Origin: Dactylosporangium vinaceum
Lineage (GTDB): Bacteria; Actinomycetota; Actinomycetes; Mycobacteriales; Micromonosporaceae
Reading direction: 5' to 3'
NCBI RefSeq assembly: GCF_019904175.1
Contig: NZ_CP061913.1
Span: forward strand, 9,920,001 to 9,984,000
Length of the DNA: 64,000 bases
The translations under genes and the position numbers were made by a program. Positions 16,956 to 26,551 of this stretch are shown here, one piece after another (within the stretch, counting starts at the first letter, position 1; every line of letters begins with the position of its first letter). The notes beneath the pieces are model-generated. The model made no database searches. It saw only the letters and a program-made list of their open reading frames with translations, and was not told the origin of the DNA.

Positions 16956-17768
16956 TCAATTCGCGGTTTTGCGCAGTCGTTGCAGCCGGGCGCCGAAGAG
17001 CGCTTCGGACCCGTCGAGCCGCTCCTGCGCGCGGGAAGCTGCCGCGGCGCGGTCCGCGGTGTCGGCCTCGAGGTGGACGTCGAGCTCGGCCTGGGCCTGT
17101 TTGGCCACGGTGTCGGGGTCGGCCCCGCCGCTGAGGCCGACGGCCCCCGGGATGCCGGAGGCGAAGCGCCACAGCAGCCGGCGCGCGTCGTGGGCGTCGT
17201 CGGGCAGCTGGGCGACCCGCTGGGCCACCTTGATGGCGGCGACGAGGAAGTCGACGCGGGCGCTGAGCGGGCCCACGACGCGGGTGGCCAGCGGCCAGGT
17301 GGAGATGGCCAGCAGACCCCGCGCCGGGGAGAGCAGGTCGGCCGTGAGCGCCGGGCAGAGGTAGTACGGCCGGTTGTAGGGCGCGACCTTGAACGAGCGC
17401 TCCTCGTCACGGCGCAGGCTGGTCAGGCGGGCCGCCACGAGCTCGCCCGGGAAGAAGGCGTCGTGGACGGCGATGATCAGCTTAGGCGCGGCCGGCACGG
17501 CGAGCAGCGTCAACGCGTGGTGGACCTGCTCGCGGATGGACAATATCGGTGGCGCGGCGGGCGAGCGGGGTACAACCGCGGCATTGTGCTCCAGATCCGC
17601 CAGCGCGGCGTCCCACGCCTGCTCCACCCGGCGCAGCTCCGCCCGCAGGGTCCGGGCCTGGCTCTTGTCCCCGGTGGTGGCTGCGCGGCGCAACTCCCCG
17701 CGCAGCCTGTCGATCCGGCGTTCGAGCAGCTCGATCTGCTCGTTCGGGGCCGGGATCGGTTCGGACAC
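16956..17768 (-). CDS. Coiled-coil protein, first gene of the nuclease-helicase operon
   Basis: About 270 residues, no family recognised. Residues ~10-60 are a strong coiled coil (IELLERRIDRLRGELRRA, LRRVEQAWDAALADLE). A central helical/beta part follows (PKLIIAVHDAFFPGELVA, YNRPYYLCPALTADLL), then a charged C-terminal helix. The start is placed at GTG 17768, which has no Shine-Dalgarno but has a TATCTT box 6 nt upstream, as in leaderless actinobacterial transcripts. It could act as scaffold or regulator of the downstream nuclease and helicase; this rests only on gene order. Confidence 0.72.
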   Translation of the reverse strand: MSEPIPAPNEQIELLERRIDRLRGELRRAATTGDKSQARTLRAELRRVEQAWDAALADLEHNAAVVPRSPAAPPILSIREQVHHALTLLAVPAAPKLIIAVHDAFFPGELVAARLTSLRRDEERSFKVAPYNRPYYLCPALTADLLSPARGLLAISTWPLATRVVGPLSARVDFLVAAIKVAQRVAQLPDDAHDARRLLWRFASGIPGAVGLSGGADPDTVAKQAQAELDVHLEADTADRAAAASRAQERLDGSEALFGARLQRLRKTAN

Positions 17769-17774
17769 AAACGG

Positions 17775-17780
17775 AAGATA
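17775..17780 (-). promoter_or_regulatory. Candidate -10 box for leaderless nuclease-helicase operon
   Basis: On the minus strand TATCTT (matches TAnnnT) ends 6 nt before the GTG at 17768, the spacing of a -10 box when transcription begins at the start codon. The gap back to the acyltransferase stop (17848) is 79 bp, enough for an own promoter. No clear -35 is seen. Confidence 0.5.
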
Positions 17781-17847
17781 ACTGGTACATGCTGGAGATT
17801 GCTGGAACCAATCCCGGCGTGTCGCGCTTGCTTTTTTCCCGACAGCC

Positions 17848-18885
17848 CTAAGCCAATACGGGCTGTGGCTCCTCGACAACCCTGGGTATGACGACCCGCT
17901 TCGGCGTCGGAATGATCTGCGGCTTGCGCTTCGCGGCGAGATCCTCGACCCAGCCGAACGCGAGCACCAGTATCGCGGTGAGCGCCACGACCATCGTGAA
18001 CTGCAGGGTGCTGTTCCAGCCGCCGACCAGGTTGATACCGAGCCACACGCCGACCAGCCGGACGAACGTGATGGCCGCCTCGTGCCAGAGGTAGATCGTC
18101 AGCGCGCGCCGGTTGACCGCCTCGACGAGCGGCTCGGCGACACCGAGGGACATCGCGGCGGGCGCGGCGTTGAGCATGATCAGCAGGAACGCGGTGGAGT
18201 AGAGGGTGTCCGCGATGGGAGCGTCATTGAGGTCGTACCCGCGCGGGCCCGGCGTGTGGAAGAGGATCGCCAGGCCGATGCCGCCCATGACCAGGCAGAC
18301 GGGCCAGAGGATCTTCTTGGAGATGCGCTGCAGCGTGCCGTCGTGGTGCGCGAAGCCGAGCATCCAGGCCGGGGCGTACATGAAGAAGTCGCGCACCATG
18401 CCGCCGGTGCCGTAGCCGGTCTCCCACAGGATGACGAGCACCGAGAACGGCACCAGCACGCTCGGGATCGGCCACTTGCGGAACACCCACAGCAGGACGG
18501 GTGAGGCGATGATGAACCAGAGGTACGAGCGGACGTACCAGATCTGGCTGAACCAGAGGCCGCCCTTCTCGGTGGTGGGCGGGTCGTCGAGGGGCACGAA
18601 CCACAGCAGCGTCCGCCAGGTGTGCTCCATGCCGCCCCACAGCGACATGAGCGCGATGGCGAACACGCCGAGGACCCAGAACGGGATGATGATGCGGCGC
18701 ATACGACGACCGATCGCCTTCACGCCGGACCTGTCGAGCGAGGCGGCCATGAGTGAGCCACCAAGCGCGAACATCAGTCCCATGGCCGGAAAGGCGACGG
18801 TCAGCCACGCGAATCCGAGCGTGTGGTAGGTGACCACGCGGATGATCGCGACGGCTCGCAGGAGGTCTACGTACCGGTTCCGCAT
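17848..18885 (-). CDS. Acyltransferase 3 family membrane protein
   Basis: A 345-residue polytopic protein of the acyltransferase 3 type, which moves acyl groups onto sugars or lipids at the cell surface. The N-terminal RYVDLLRAVAIIRVVTYHT has the family's typical Arg and the catalytic His in the first helix. About ten membrane segments follow, with WYVRSYLWFII and RRALTIYLWHEAAI as further family marks. The acceptor is unknown. ATG 18885 is the start; no clear ribosome site. The C-terminal tail is basic and Pro-rich. Confidence 0.82.
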   Translation of the reverse strand: MRNRYVDLLRAVAIIRVVTYHTLGFAWLTVAFPAMGLMFALGGSLMAASLDRSGVKAIGRRMRRIIIPFWVLGVFAIALMSLWGGMEHTWRTLLWFVPLDDPPTTEKGGLWFSQIWYVRSYLWFIIASPVLLWVFRKWPIPSVLVPFSVLVILWETGYGTGGMVRDFFMYAPAWMLGFAHHDGTLQRISKKILWPVCLVMGGIGLAILFHTPGPRGYDLNDAPIADTLYSTAFLLIMLNAAPAAMSLGVAEPLVEAVNRRALTIYLWHEAAITFVRLVGVWLGINLVGGWNSTLQFTMVVALTAILVLAFGWVEDLAAKRKPQIIPTPKRVVIPRVVEEPQPVLA

Positions 18886-19154
18886 CCCCTACAGGTTGCC
18901 CTGAGACCCTCAGGGGCAACCGCCACTCAGCTCAAAATTGCCTGTGTTTCTTCTCAAAGATCCTAGGTGCGGCTACCCCGTAACCAGCTGGGCAATCGAC
19001 CTGGTTCACCCGTTTCTCACCTGCATCATGCGTATCGAGGACGGCGAAAATCGTTTGGGCCCGTACGTATCAGCGGCCCGGCGCCGCCCCGGACCCCCGT
19101 TCGTGGCGCACGCGGACCCCTCAGGGTTTCCCCCGAGAGGTCCTCGTGTCTTCC
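18886..19154. other. Intergenic region between EF-Tu stop and acyltransferase start
   Basis: About 269 bp without a credible gene. It must carry the acyltransferase promoter and the end of the EF-Tu transcript. Short blocks of lower GC near 18930-18965 (CTCAAAATTGCCTGTGTTTC) are the likeliest promoter zone. No clear terminator hairpin was found. Confidence 0.35.
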
Positions 19155-20342
<1,188 letters not shown>

Positions 20343-20712
20343 CTGACGCTCCACAGTGGATTTGTGGTTTCGGATGCGCAGAACCGCTGGGCCTTGTGGC
20401 CGGGACCGCCTCGGGTGCACCGGCTCGGCCGGCTCACCCTCCTCCGTAGGCTCCGCATGACTGCGGGAGGAGGGTCAGCGTCGCAGGCCGGCCTCTAGCG
20501 CCGCGTCTAGCGCTGCCGAGGGCGCCCAGGCGACCGCCGAGCCGGCCGGGTGGCCGTGCTCCATCGGGGCGGTCGTCGCGATCACGATTGGAAAGGTAGC
20601 TCGCGTCTCCGCGGGCCGCCACGCATTTACGGATGGCGTTGGCGCACGCGGTGTGCCGGGCGCGCGGCCGGCGGCTGCCGGCGCGCGGCCGTTCGGCGCG
20701 CGTGGGTGGAGG
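20343..20712 (-). promoter_or_regulatory. Leader/promoter region of the extra tuf gene, with hairpin
   Basis: A 370-bp gap upstream of tuf and downstream of the FHA gene. It contains a 10-bp inverted repeat (ACCCTCCTCC at 20436-20445 with GGAGGAGGGT at 20466-20475, 20-nt loop) about 95 bp before the tuf start. This could end transcription from the FHA gene or act in a tuf leader. No coding frame is convincing. Confidence 0.4.
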
Positions 20713-21801
20713 TCAGCGCGGGGGTGGTGGCAGGCGCAGCGCCATCGTGGGGGCGTCGGCCATTACCGAGTTCGGGGCGCTGCCGGTCGGGGCGTCGGCG
20801 GCCGGGCGGTCGGCGCGGCCGATGGTGATCTCCGGGTAGATTTCGACCTCGTCCCACTCCCCCATCGCCTTGGGCTCGCCCCGGCCGAGCTCGACCTCGC
20901 GCGGCGCGGCCGTCGGGCCGGTGCGGGCCAGGACGGCGGCGCCGTTGGTGCTCACGTCGGTGACCAGGAGCATGCCGTCGCGCAGCTCGAAGCGCAGGTG
21001 GTTGCGGCTCACCCGGCGGCTCGACTCGTCGTCCAGCCAGCTGCCGATGGTGATGCCGCCCGGGTCGTCCGGCGCCCGGCCCACCACGACCGGGCGGGCC
21101 GCGGTGACCGTGAAGCGGGTGCGGACGGTGCCGTTGATGCGCACGGCCAGGGCCATCGCCGGCGGGCGGGGGCCGGAGTCGATGAGCCGCTCGCCGTGGC
21201 GGGGGCAGATGGGCGCGCCGCTGGGGAGGGCCGGCGGGGCCTGGCCGGCGCCGGGGGCCGGCTGGCGGCCGAAGATCGGGCAGTCGGAGGCGGGGCAGCG
21301 CCAGTACCGCTGCAGCACCGGGTGCGGCCGCGGAGTCGAGCCGGTCGCCGGGGCGAGGGTCAGCTCGAACCCGCCCGGTGCGCTCGTCGTCAGGTAGACC
21401 GGCCCCGGGTGGCCCGGGAGCGGATTGCGGGTGATCACCGGCACCCCGGTCAGGTGAGCCACCTCCCGCACGCGCGCGTTCACCCGGGCGCCCGGCGGCA
21501 GCATCTCGATGAGCCCGTCGTCGGACCACCGGCGCAGCACCATGCGCTCGTTCGACGTGAAGTCGGTGTCCGACATCGCGCCGCGCTCGGCGATGGCGTA
21601 GAGACCGGTGTTCCCGTCGCCGAGCCGGCGGCTGAGCGCGTCGACGAACAGGCCGAGGCGCAGCAGCGCGGCCGGACGACCACCGTCGAGGTCGATGCTG
21701 CGCGCCGCCTCCACCAGGTCGATGACGCCACCGACGGCCAGAGGGTCGACCGTCAGCCGTCGCTCGATCGCATCAAGAGCTCGGCTCGTTTCGAATCGCA
21801 C
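20713..21801 (-). CDS. FHA-domain protein with putative zinc ribbon
   Basis: A ~362-residue protein likely to bind phosphothreonine peptides. The FHA domain is C-terminal (res ~225-330): VVVGRAPDDPG, RRVSRNHLRFEL and VTDVSTNGAAV, with the conserved Arg, Ser, His and Asn. Between the domains lies a Cys pattern (RCPASDCPIF, then PICPRHGE) suggesting a zinc ribbon. The N-terminal ~130 residues are helical and unrecognised. GTG 21801 is chosen as start, with CAGAAT 6 nt upstream (possible leaderless start); the frame is open to 21885. No Ser/Thr kinase gene is adjacent. Confidence 0.78.
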   Translation of the reverse strand: MRFETSRALDAIERRLTVDPLAVGGVIDLVEAARSIDLDGGRPAALLRLGLFVDALSRRLGDGNTGLYAIAERGAMSDTDFTSNERMVLRRWSDDGLIEMLPPGARVNARVREVAHLTGVPVITRNPLPGHPGPVYLTTSAPGGFELTLAPATGSTPRPHPVLQRYWRCPASDCPIFGRQPAPGAGQAPPALPSGAPICPRHGERLIDSGPRPPAMALAVRINGTVRTRFTVTAARPVVVGRAPDDPGGITIGSWLDDESSRRVSRNHLRFELRDGMLLVTDVSTNGAAVLARTGPTAAPREVELGRGEPKAMGEWDEVEIYPEITIGRADRPAADAPTGSAPNSVMADAPTMALRLPPPPR

Positions 21802-22091
21802 CGGAACATTCTGCCTCAGCCACGCACTACGACCGAACTTTGCTTGCACCTTCTTGCCGCGGGCCGCAAAGCCGCCGCCGACCACCTCTGCGGTCGACGG
21901 CGGGCCTTACGCCGCGCACTCGGCAAACCTCGGGGGGAGGCTGGGGAAGGAGCCGGGCGCGGTACCGCGGCGAGGGCATCGGGGGGTATGCCAACTTCCG
22001 CCGCGGGTAGGCACTCTGTGACTGTTGGTATACAAAAGGTAGATCACCGGCGCAGACGTCAACAGCGGTGAATGCCTGAATGAACGAGATC

Positions 22092-22592
22092 TCAGCCGCC
22101 GCACACCTTCGCGATCTCGCCGAGCCGATGGGCGTCGATCCCCTCACGCTGCTCGACGGCGAGCGGATGGTCGGTCGGCTCGAGCTCCACGAACGGCCGG
22201 CGCCCCGGCTCCCGAGTATGCACACGGGTCTTGAGCTGAATCGTGTCGGGGTACCCGGGGATGTTGTTCGACAGCCACCCGAAGTACGGCTTCTCGTCGG
22301 CCCGCGCGGGATCGTCCCACCGCTCGACCGCCCGCTGGAAGTTGGCCGCGCTGAGGCTCACCCACACGCTGTAGGTCAACGGCTCGCCGAGCCCCCGCAC
22401 CGGGATCTCGACCAGGCCGCGGATGAAGAAGTGCAGCTCGTCGAGGTCGGGCGCGTCGATGCAGCAGAGCTCCTCTTCGAGGAACGACTCACCGCCCGCC
22501 TCGGGCGCTCCCCAGTAGTCCGGCGCGGAGAATGCCCATACCGCCGGCGCGTCGCCAAGATCTGTGCCGCAGCACTCACAGACAACAGTCAC
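22092..22592 (-). CDS. DUF2199 domain protein
   Basis: A 166-residue protein of the DUF2199 family, function unknown. Family marks are the CxxC start (CECCGTD), SAPDYWG, LHFFIRGLVEIPV, VWVSLSAANFQRA, YFGWLSNNIPGYPDTIQLKT and the C-terminal ELEPTDHPLAVEQREGI. GTG 22592 is the start. It is separate from proC, 100 bp upstream. Confidence 0.85.
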   Translation of the reverse strand: MTVVCECCGTDLGDAPAVWAFSAPDYWGAPEAGGESFLEEELCCIDAPDLDELHFFIRGLVEIPVRGLGEPLTYSVWVSLSAANFQRAVERWDDPARADEKPYFGWLSNNIPGYPDTIQLKTRVHTREPGRRPFVELEPTDHPLAVEQREGIDAHRLGEIAKVCGG

Positions 22593-22691
22593 CGCGGCAT
22601 GGTAGACCCACCGGGACGCGCGCTGTAATTTCCGACTTTTCGGGCGATCGAGCGGGCGGCGAAAGCTCGGCCGGCCCGGGCTCGCCGCGGT

Positions 22692-23501
22692 TCAGCTCTG
22701 CGCGGCGATCTCGCGGGCCCGGTCCCGGGCCGCTTCCAGGGCGGACAGCAGCGCCGCGCGGACGCCGTGGTTCTCCAGTTCGCGGATGGCGTTGATGGTG
22801 GTGCCCGCGGGAGACGTCACCGCCTCGCGGAGCTTGACCGGGTGCTCGCCCGACTCGCGGAGCATGACGGCCGAGCCGATCGCCGTCTGGACGATCAGGT
22901 CGTGGGCCACCTGGCGGGGCAGGCCCAGCAGGATGCCGGCGTCGGTCATGGCCTCGACCAGGAAGTAGAAGTAGGCCGGGCCCGAGCCCGAGAGCGCGGT
23001 GACCGCGTCCTGCTGGGTTTCCGGCAGGCGGATGGTGCGGCCCAGCGGGCGGAACATCTCCTCGGCGACCTGGAGGTGCTCGGCGGTGGCGAACGAGCCG
23101 GCCGAGATGGCGGTCATGGCCTCGTCGACCAGGGCGGGCGTGTTGGTCATGACGCGGACGACAGGGGTGCCCTCGGGCAGGTACTTGGCGAAGAAGGACG
23201 TCGGCAGGCCGGCGCACATCGACACGACGAGCTTGTTCGCGGGCATCTTCGGGCCCAGGTCCTCCAGCAGGACGCCGGCGTCCTGGGGCTTCACGGCGAT
23301 CGTGATGACGTCGGCCTCGCGCAGGGCGGTCTCATTCGTGACGACGCGGATGCCGTAGCGCTCGGTCAGTTCGCGGGCGCGCTCCGGGCGCCGGGCGGTG
23401 GCGACCAGGCGGTCCGGGGACCAGCCGGCTCGCAGCAGGCCCGAGAGCAGGACCTCGCCGAGCTTTCCAGCGCCGAAGACGGCCACGATGCGCACAGCCA
23501 C
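22692..23501 (-). CDS. proC: Pyrroline-5-carboxylate reductase
   Basis: Last step of proline synthesis, NAD(P)H-dependent. The 269-residue protein has the Rossmann motif VFGAGKLGEVLLSGLL, ITIAVKPQDAGVLL, and the C-terminal ALSGSGPAYFYFLVEAM plus REAVTSPAGTTINAIREL. The first Gly-rich motif reads GAGKLG where GxGxMG is common. GTG 23501 has GGGGG close upstream; GTG 23495 is also possible with better spacing. A terminator stands between it and pfkA, so it is probably transcribed alone. Confidence 0.94.
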   Translation of the reverse strand: MAVRIVAVFGAGKLGEVLLSGLLRAGWSPDRLVATARRPERARELTERYGIRVVTNETALREADVITIAVKPQDAGVLLEDLGPKMPANKLVVSMCAGLPTSFFAKYLPEGTPVVRVMTNTPALVDEAMTAISAGSFATAEHLQVAEEMFRPLGRTIRLPETQQDAVTALSGSGPAYFYFLVEAMTDAGILLGLPRQVAHDLIVQTAIGSAVMLRESGEHPVKLREAVTSPAGTTINAIRELENHGVRAALLSALEAARDRAREIAAQS

Positions 23502-23519
23502 AACCCCCAGATAGAAAAC

Positions 23520-23547
23520 GTCCGGGGCCGCCGCAGCGGCCCCGGAC
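23520..23547 (-). terminator. Intrinsic terminator of pfkA
   Basis: A perfect 12-bp GC-rich stem with a 4-nt loop lies just after pfkA (stop at 23556) and just before proC. On the minus strand it is followed by GTTTTCTATC, a short U-rich tract that is rare in this GC-rich window. This is the clearest rho-independent terminator seen here. Confidence 0.9.
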
Positions 23548-23555
23548 GACGTGAC

Positions 23556-24584
23556 TCAGGAACCGAAGAAGACTTCGGCCTCGGTGTAACGCTCGACCGG
23601 GACGGTCTTGAGCTCACGGGTGGCGTCCTGCAGCGGCACCCGGACGATGTCGGTGCCCTGGAGCGCGACCATCTTGCCGAAGTCGCCGTCGTTCACCGCG
23701 TCGATCGCCTGGAGGCCGAAGCGGGTGGCCAGCACGCGGTCGAACGCGGTCGGGGTGCCGCCGCGCTGGATGTGCCCGAGGACGACCGTGCGGGCCTCCT
23801 TGCCGGTCTTGGCCTCGAGCTGCTCGGCGAGCCACTGGCCGATGCCGCCGAGGCGGACGTGGCCGAAGGAGTCGAGCTCCTGGTTGTGCGTGACCATCTG
23901 GCCGTCGAGCGGCTGGGCGCCCTCGGCGACGACGACGATCGGGCTGTACTGCGTCTGGAAGCGCTTCTCGACGTAGCCGGCGACCTGGTCGACGTCGAAG
24001 TTGCGCTCCGGCAGGAGGATGACGTTCGCGCCACCGGCGAGGCCGGCGTGCAGGGCGATCCAGCCGGCGTGGCGGCCCATGACCTCGACCACCAGGGTGC
24101 GGTGGTGCGACTCGGCCGTGGTGTGCAGCCGGTCGATCGCCTCCATGGCGATGTTCACGGCGGTGTCGAAGCCGAAGGTGTAGTCGGTCGCGCCGAGGTC
24201 GTTGTCGATCGTCTTCGGCACGCCGACGACGTTGACGCCGAGGTCGGTGAGCTTGCTGGCGACACCGAGGGTGTCCTCGCCGCCGATCGCGACGAGCGCG
24301 TCGACCCCGAGGTCGGCCAGGTTCGACTTGATCTTCTCCACGCCACCGTCGATCTTGAACGGGTTGGTGCGGGAGGAGCCGAGGATGGTGCCGCCGCGCG
24401 GCAGGATGCCGCGAACCTGGGCGATGCCGAGCTCGCGGGTGGTGCCCTCGAGGGGGCCACGCCAACCGTCACGGAAGCCCACGAACTCGTGGCCGTAGGT
24501 GGAGATCCCCTTACGGACAACGGCACGGATGACCGCGTTGAGGCCGGGGCAGTCGCCGCCCCCGGTCAGTACGCCGATACGCAT
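23556..24584 (-). CDS. pfkA: 6-phosphofructokinase, D/K-signature type
   Basis: Phosphorylates fructose 6-phosphate in glycolysis; 342 residues. Motifs: VLTGGGDCPGLNAVIR, AIGGEDTLGVAS, GVPKTIDNDL (catalytic Asp), EVMGRHAGWIAL and LGHIQRGGTPTAFDRVLA. The phosphoryl-donor site reads GGED and PKTIDND; Asp and Lys at these two spots are the signature of pyrophosphate-using enzymes, while ATP enzymes usually have Gly and Gly. Actinobacterial group III enzymes include both kinds, so the donor is open. ATG 24584 is the start, with AGGAAGG upstream. Confidence 0.93.
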   Translation of the reverse strand: MRIGVLTGGGDCPGLNAVIRAVVRKGISTYGHEFVGFRDGWRGPLEGTTRELGIAQVRGILPRGGTILGSSRTNPFKIDGGVEKIKSNLADLGVDALVAIGGEDTLGVASKLTDLGVNVVGVPKTIDNDLGATDYTFGFDTAVNIAMEAIDRLHTTAESHHRTLVVEVMGRHAGWIALHAGLAGGANVILLPERNFDVDQVAGYVEKRFQTQYSPIVVVAEGAQPLDGQMVTHNQELDSFGHVRLGGIGQWLAEQLEAKTGKEARTVVLGHIQRGGTPTAFDRVLATRFGLQAIDAVNDGDFGKMVALQGTDIVRVPLQDATRELKTVPVERYTEAEVFFGS

Positions 24585-24705
24585 GCTTGATCTTGCCTTC
24601 CTGGTTGCGTGCCCGACCTGCATGACGGGCGCGGTCGAGCCGGAGGTACCCGCTCATGGCGACGCTGCCGATTCACAGCGCACTGTAGTCGCTCCGGCTG
24701 AACCT

Positions 24706-25344
24706 TCAGCAGTCGTCCCCGCGGATTCCGAACTTCCGGGCCGACTCGTGCTCCTGGGTCATGCGGCGCAGCGCGGCCAGCAACGAGTCGCCGAGGATCG
24801 AGCCGACGACCGCCGCGTACAGCATCCCCTCCGGCCCCTCGGCCCGTCCCACGAACTCCAGATCGTGCTTGGCGATGACCTCGGCGACGTCGGCGTACTG
24901 CTCCAGCAGCAGCCCGACATCGGCCCCCACCTGCTCGAACGCGGCGAGCACCCCGGCCGCCGCCTGCCGGGCCCCGGCCTGCTCGCCGACCAGCCAGCCG
25001 CGCTCCTCGGCCAGCCGGTCCACGCGCTTGCGGGCGGCGGCGACCGAGTCCGGGTCGACGGAGTCCTTGCCGGCGATCGACGTGGGCAGGGCGTGCCCGA
25101 GCACCTGGTGCACGTCCGGGTCGGGCTCGTCGAGCGCATCCAGGAGTTGACGGATCGTGGCGATCGGCAGGCGGCCGATGTCCAGCAGCACTCGCACGAG
25201 GCGGAGCCGGCGGACGTGGCCCTCGTCATAGCGGGCCTGGTTCGGGCTCGTCAGCTCGCCGGCCGGGAGCAGCCCCTCGCGCAGGTAGTACTTGATCGTC
25301 GGCACGGGCACCCCGGTCTGCCGGCTCAGTTCAGCGATACGCAT
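24706..25344 (-). CDS. MerR-family transcriptional regulator
   Basis: A 212-residue regulator. The N-terminal MerR winged helix is clear: MRIAELSRQTGVPVPTIKYYLREGLLPAG, followed by ARYDEGHVRRLRLVRVLLDIG. The C-terminal ~130 residues are helical, Ala-rich, without metal-binding Cys clusters, so a small-molecule or unknown signal is likely. ATG 25344 is chosen because the helix-turn-helix begins at once; the frame is open far upstream without a ribosome site. It diverges from a membrane operon across 91 bp that contain dyad symmetry, pointing to control of that operon and of itself. Confidence 0.88.
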   Translation of the reverse strand: MRIAELSRQTGVPVPTIKYYLREGLLPAGELTSPNQARYDEGHVRRLRLVRVLLDIGRLPIATIRQLLDALDEPDPDVHQVLGHALPTSIAGKDSVDPDSVAAARKRVDRLAEERGWLVGEQAGARQAAAGVLAAFEQVGADVGLLLEQYADVAEVIAKHDLEFVGRAEGPEGMLYAAVVGSILGDSLLAALRRMTQEHESARKFGIRGDDC

Positions 25345-25373
25345 GGGCGTGGAACCACCTTCCGATCTACAAC

Positions 25374-25417
25374 ATGGATAGTGTACCTTCCCAATAGCGG
25401 ACAGCACCGCTATCCAT
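25374..25417. promoter_or_regulatory. Nested palindromes in the merR/membrane-operon divergent promoter
   Basis: ATGGATAG (25374-25381) pairs with CTATCCAT (25410-25417), and inside it ATAGCGG (25394-25400) pairs with CCGCTAT (25407-25413). MerR-type regulators bind dyads within the promoter spacer, so these are good operator candidates for both divergent genes. Confidence 0.6.
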
Positions 25418-25435
25418 CTTTGCGGGAGGCGCACG

Positions 25436-26377
25436 ATGCAAGTCCTGAAACTCCACCGCCCCCTGATCGTCGTGGCCGGACTCATGATCGTGATCGCGCT
25501 GGCCGCCCTGATCGGCATCGTGGCCGACGACCGCACGCTCGTCGGCGTGCCGATCTGGATCAAGCCATTCAAGTTCGCCGTCTCCATCGCGATCTACGCG
25601 ACCACTATCGCCTGGCTGCTGCCGCTCCTGGAGAAGCGCCGGCGGGCCGGCTGGTGGCTCGGCGCGATCATCGCCGCGACAATGCTCGTCGAAATGGTGA
25701 TCATCGTCGGGCAGGCCGCGCGCGGTCACCAGAGCCACTTCAACAACCAGACCCCGCTCGACGCCGCGCTGTTCGGCATCATGGGCGCGACGATCGCTGT
25801 CGCATGGGTGTGCACGCTGATCATCGCGATCCTCCTGCTCATCCAGCGCCTGCCGGACCGGGCCAGCGCTCTGGCCGTCCGGATGGGGATCATCGTCGCC
25901 CTGGGCGGCATGTTTGTCGGCTTCCTCATGACGCTGCCGACCTCGGCCCAGCTCGCCACCGGCAACCCCACGATCATCGGCGCCCACTCGGTCGGCGTGG
26001 CCGACGGCGGGCCCGGGCTGCCGCTCGTCAACTGGAGCACCACCGGCGGCGACCTGCGGGCCGGGCACTTCATCGGCATGCACGCGCTCCAGGCGCTCCC
26101 CCTGTTCGCGTTCGCGCTGGTCCTGGCCGGGCGGCGGATCGAGCGGCTGCGCAGCGACCGCGTCCGCACCCGGCTCATCGGGGTGTTCGGGCTCCTCTAC
26201 GCGGGCCTCACGGTGCTGATCACCTGGCAGGCGCTGCGCGGGCAGTCGCTGATCCACCCCGACGGGCTGACGCTCGGAGCCCTGGCCGTGCTGCTGGTCC
26301 TCACCGCCGTCGGCGCCGTGTGGGCCACGGTTCCCGTCGCGCCGGCGCCGCCGGAGCTTGCGGAGGTGACGGCATGA
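25436..26377 (+). CDS. Polytopic membrane protein, probable MerR target
   Basis: A 313-residue membrane protein with about eight hydrophobic segments, no family recognised. Visible phrases include HRPLIVVAGLMIVIALAALI, WIKPFKFAVSIAIYATTIAW, GQAARGHQSHFNN and AGHFIGMHALQALPLFAF; the His-containing ones could bind a ligand. ATG 26436-type confusion is excluded: the start is ATG 25436 with GGGAGG 6 nt upstream. It diverges from the MerR gene, and its stop lies inside an 89-bp tandem repeat that leads into the ABA4-like gene, so the two form one operon. Confidence 0.8.
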   Translation: MQVLKLHRPLIVVAGLMIVIALAALIGIVADDRTLVGVPIWIKPFKFAVSIAIYATTIAWLLPLLEKRRRAGWWLGAIIAATMLVEMVIIVGQAARGHQSHFNNQTPLDAALFGIMGATIAVAWVCTLIIAILLLIQRLPDRASALAVRMGIIVALGGMFVGFLMTLPTSAQLATGNPTIIGAHSVGVADGGPGLPLVNWSTTGGDLRAGHFIGMHALQALPLFAFALVLAGRRIERLRSDRVRTRLIGVFGLLYAGLTVLITWQALRGQSLIHPDGLTLGALAVLLVLTAVGAVWATVPVAPAPPELAEVTA

Positions 26378-26548
26378 GCGGTACGGAGCGAAGCGGAGTG
26401 GCCGCTCATCAGTGTTGCAGGGTGGGGCTCATGTCGGCGCCGGAGCCTGCGGAGGTGACGGCATGAGCGGTACGGAGCGAAGCGGAGTGGCCGCTCATCA
26501 GTGTTGCAGGGTGGGGCTCATGTCGGCGCCGGAGCCTGCGGAGGCGAC
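26371..26548 (+). repeat. 89-bp tandem duplication at a gene junction
   Basis: Two near-perfect 89-bp copies (26371-26459 and 26460-26548), with a partial copy before (from ~26351) and the start of a third after. Each unit ends in GCGGAGGTGACGGCATGA: a ribosome site, then ATG overlapping TGA. The unit therefore carries the stop of the upstream gene and a new start. Two chained mini-frames of 30 codons result (26374-26466 and 26463-26555), each overlapping the next by ATGA, the last overlapping the ABA4-like start. The likely ancestor was a simple ATGA overlap of the two membrane genes. Confidence 0.9.
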
Positions 26549-26551
26549 GGC

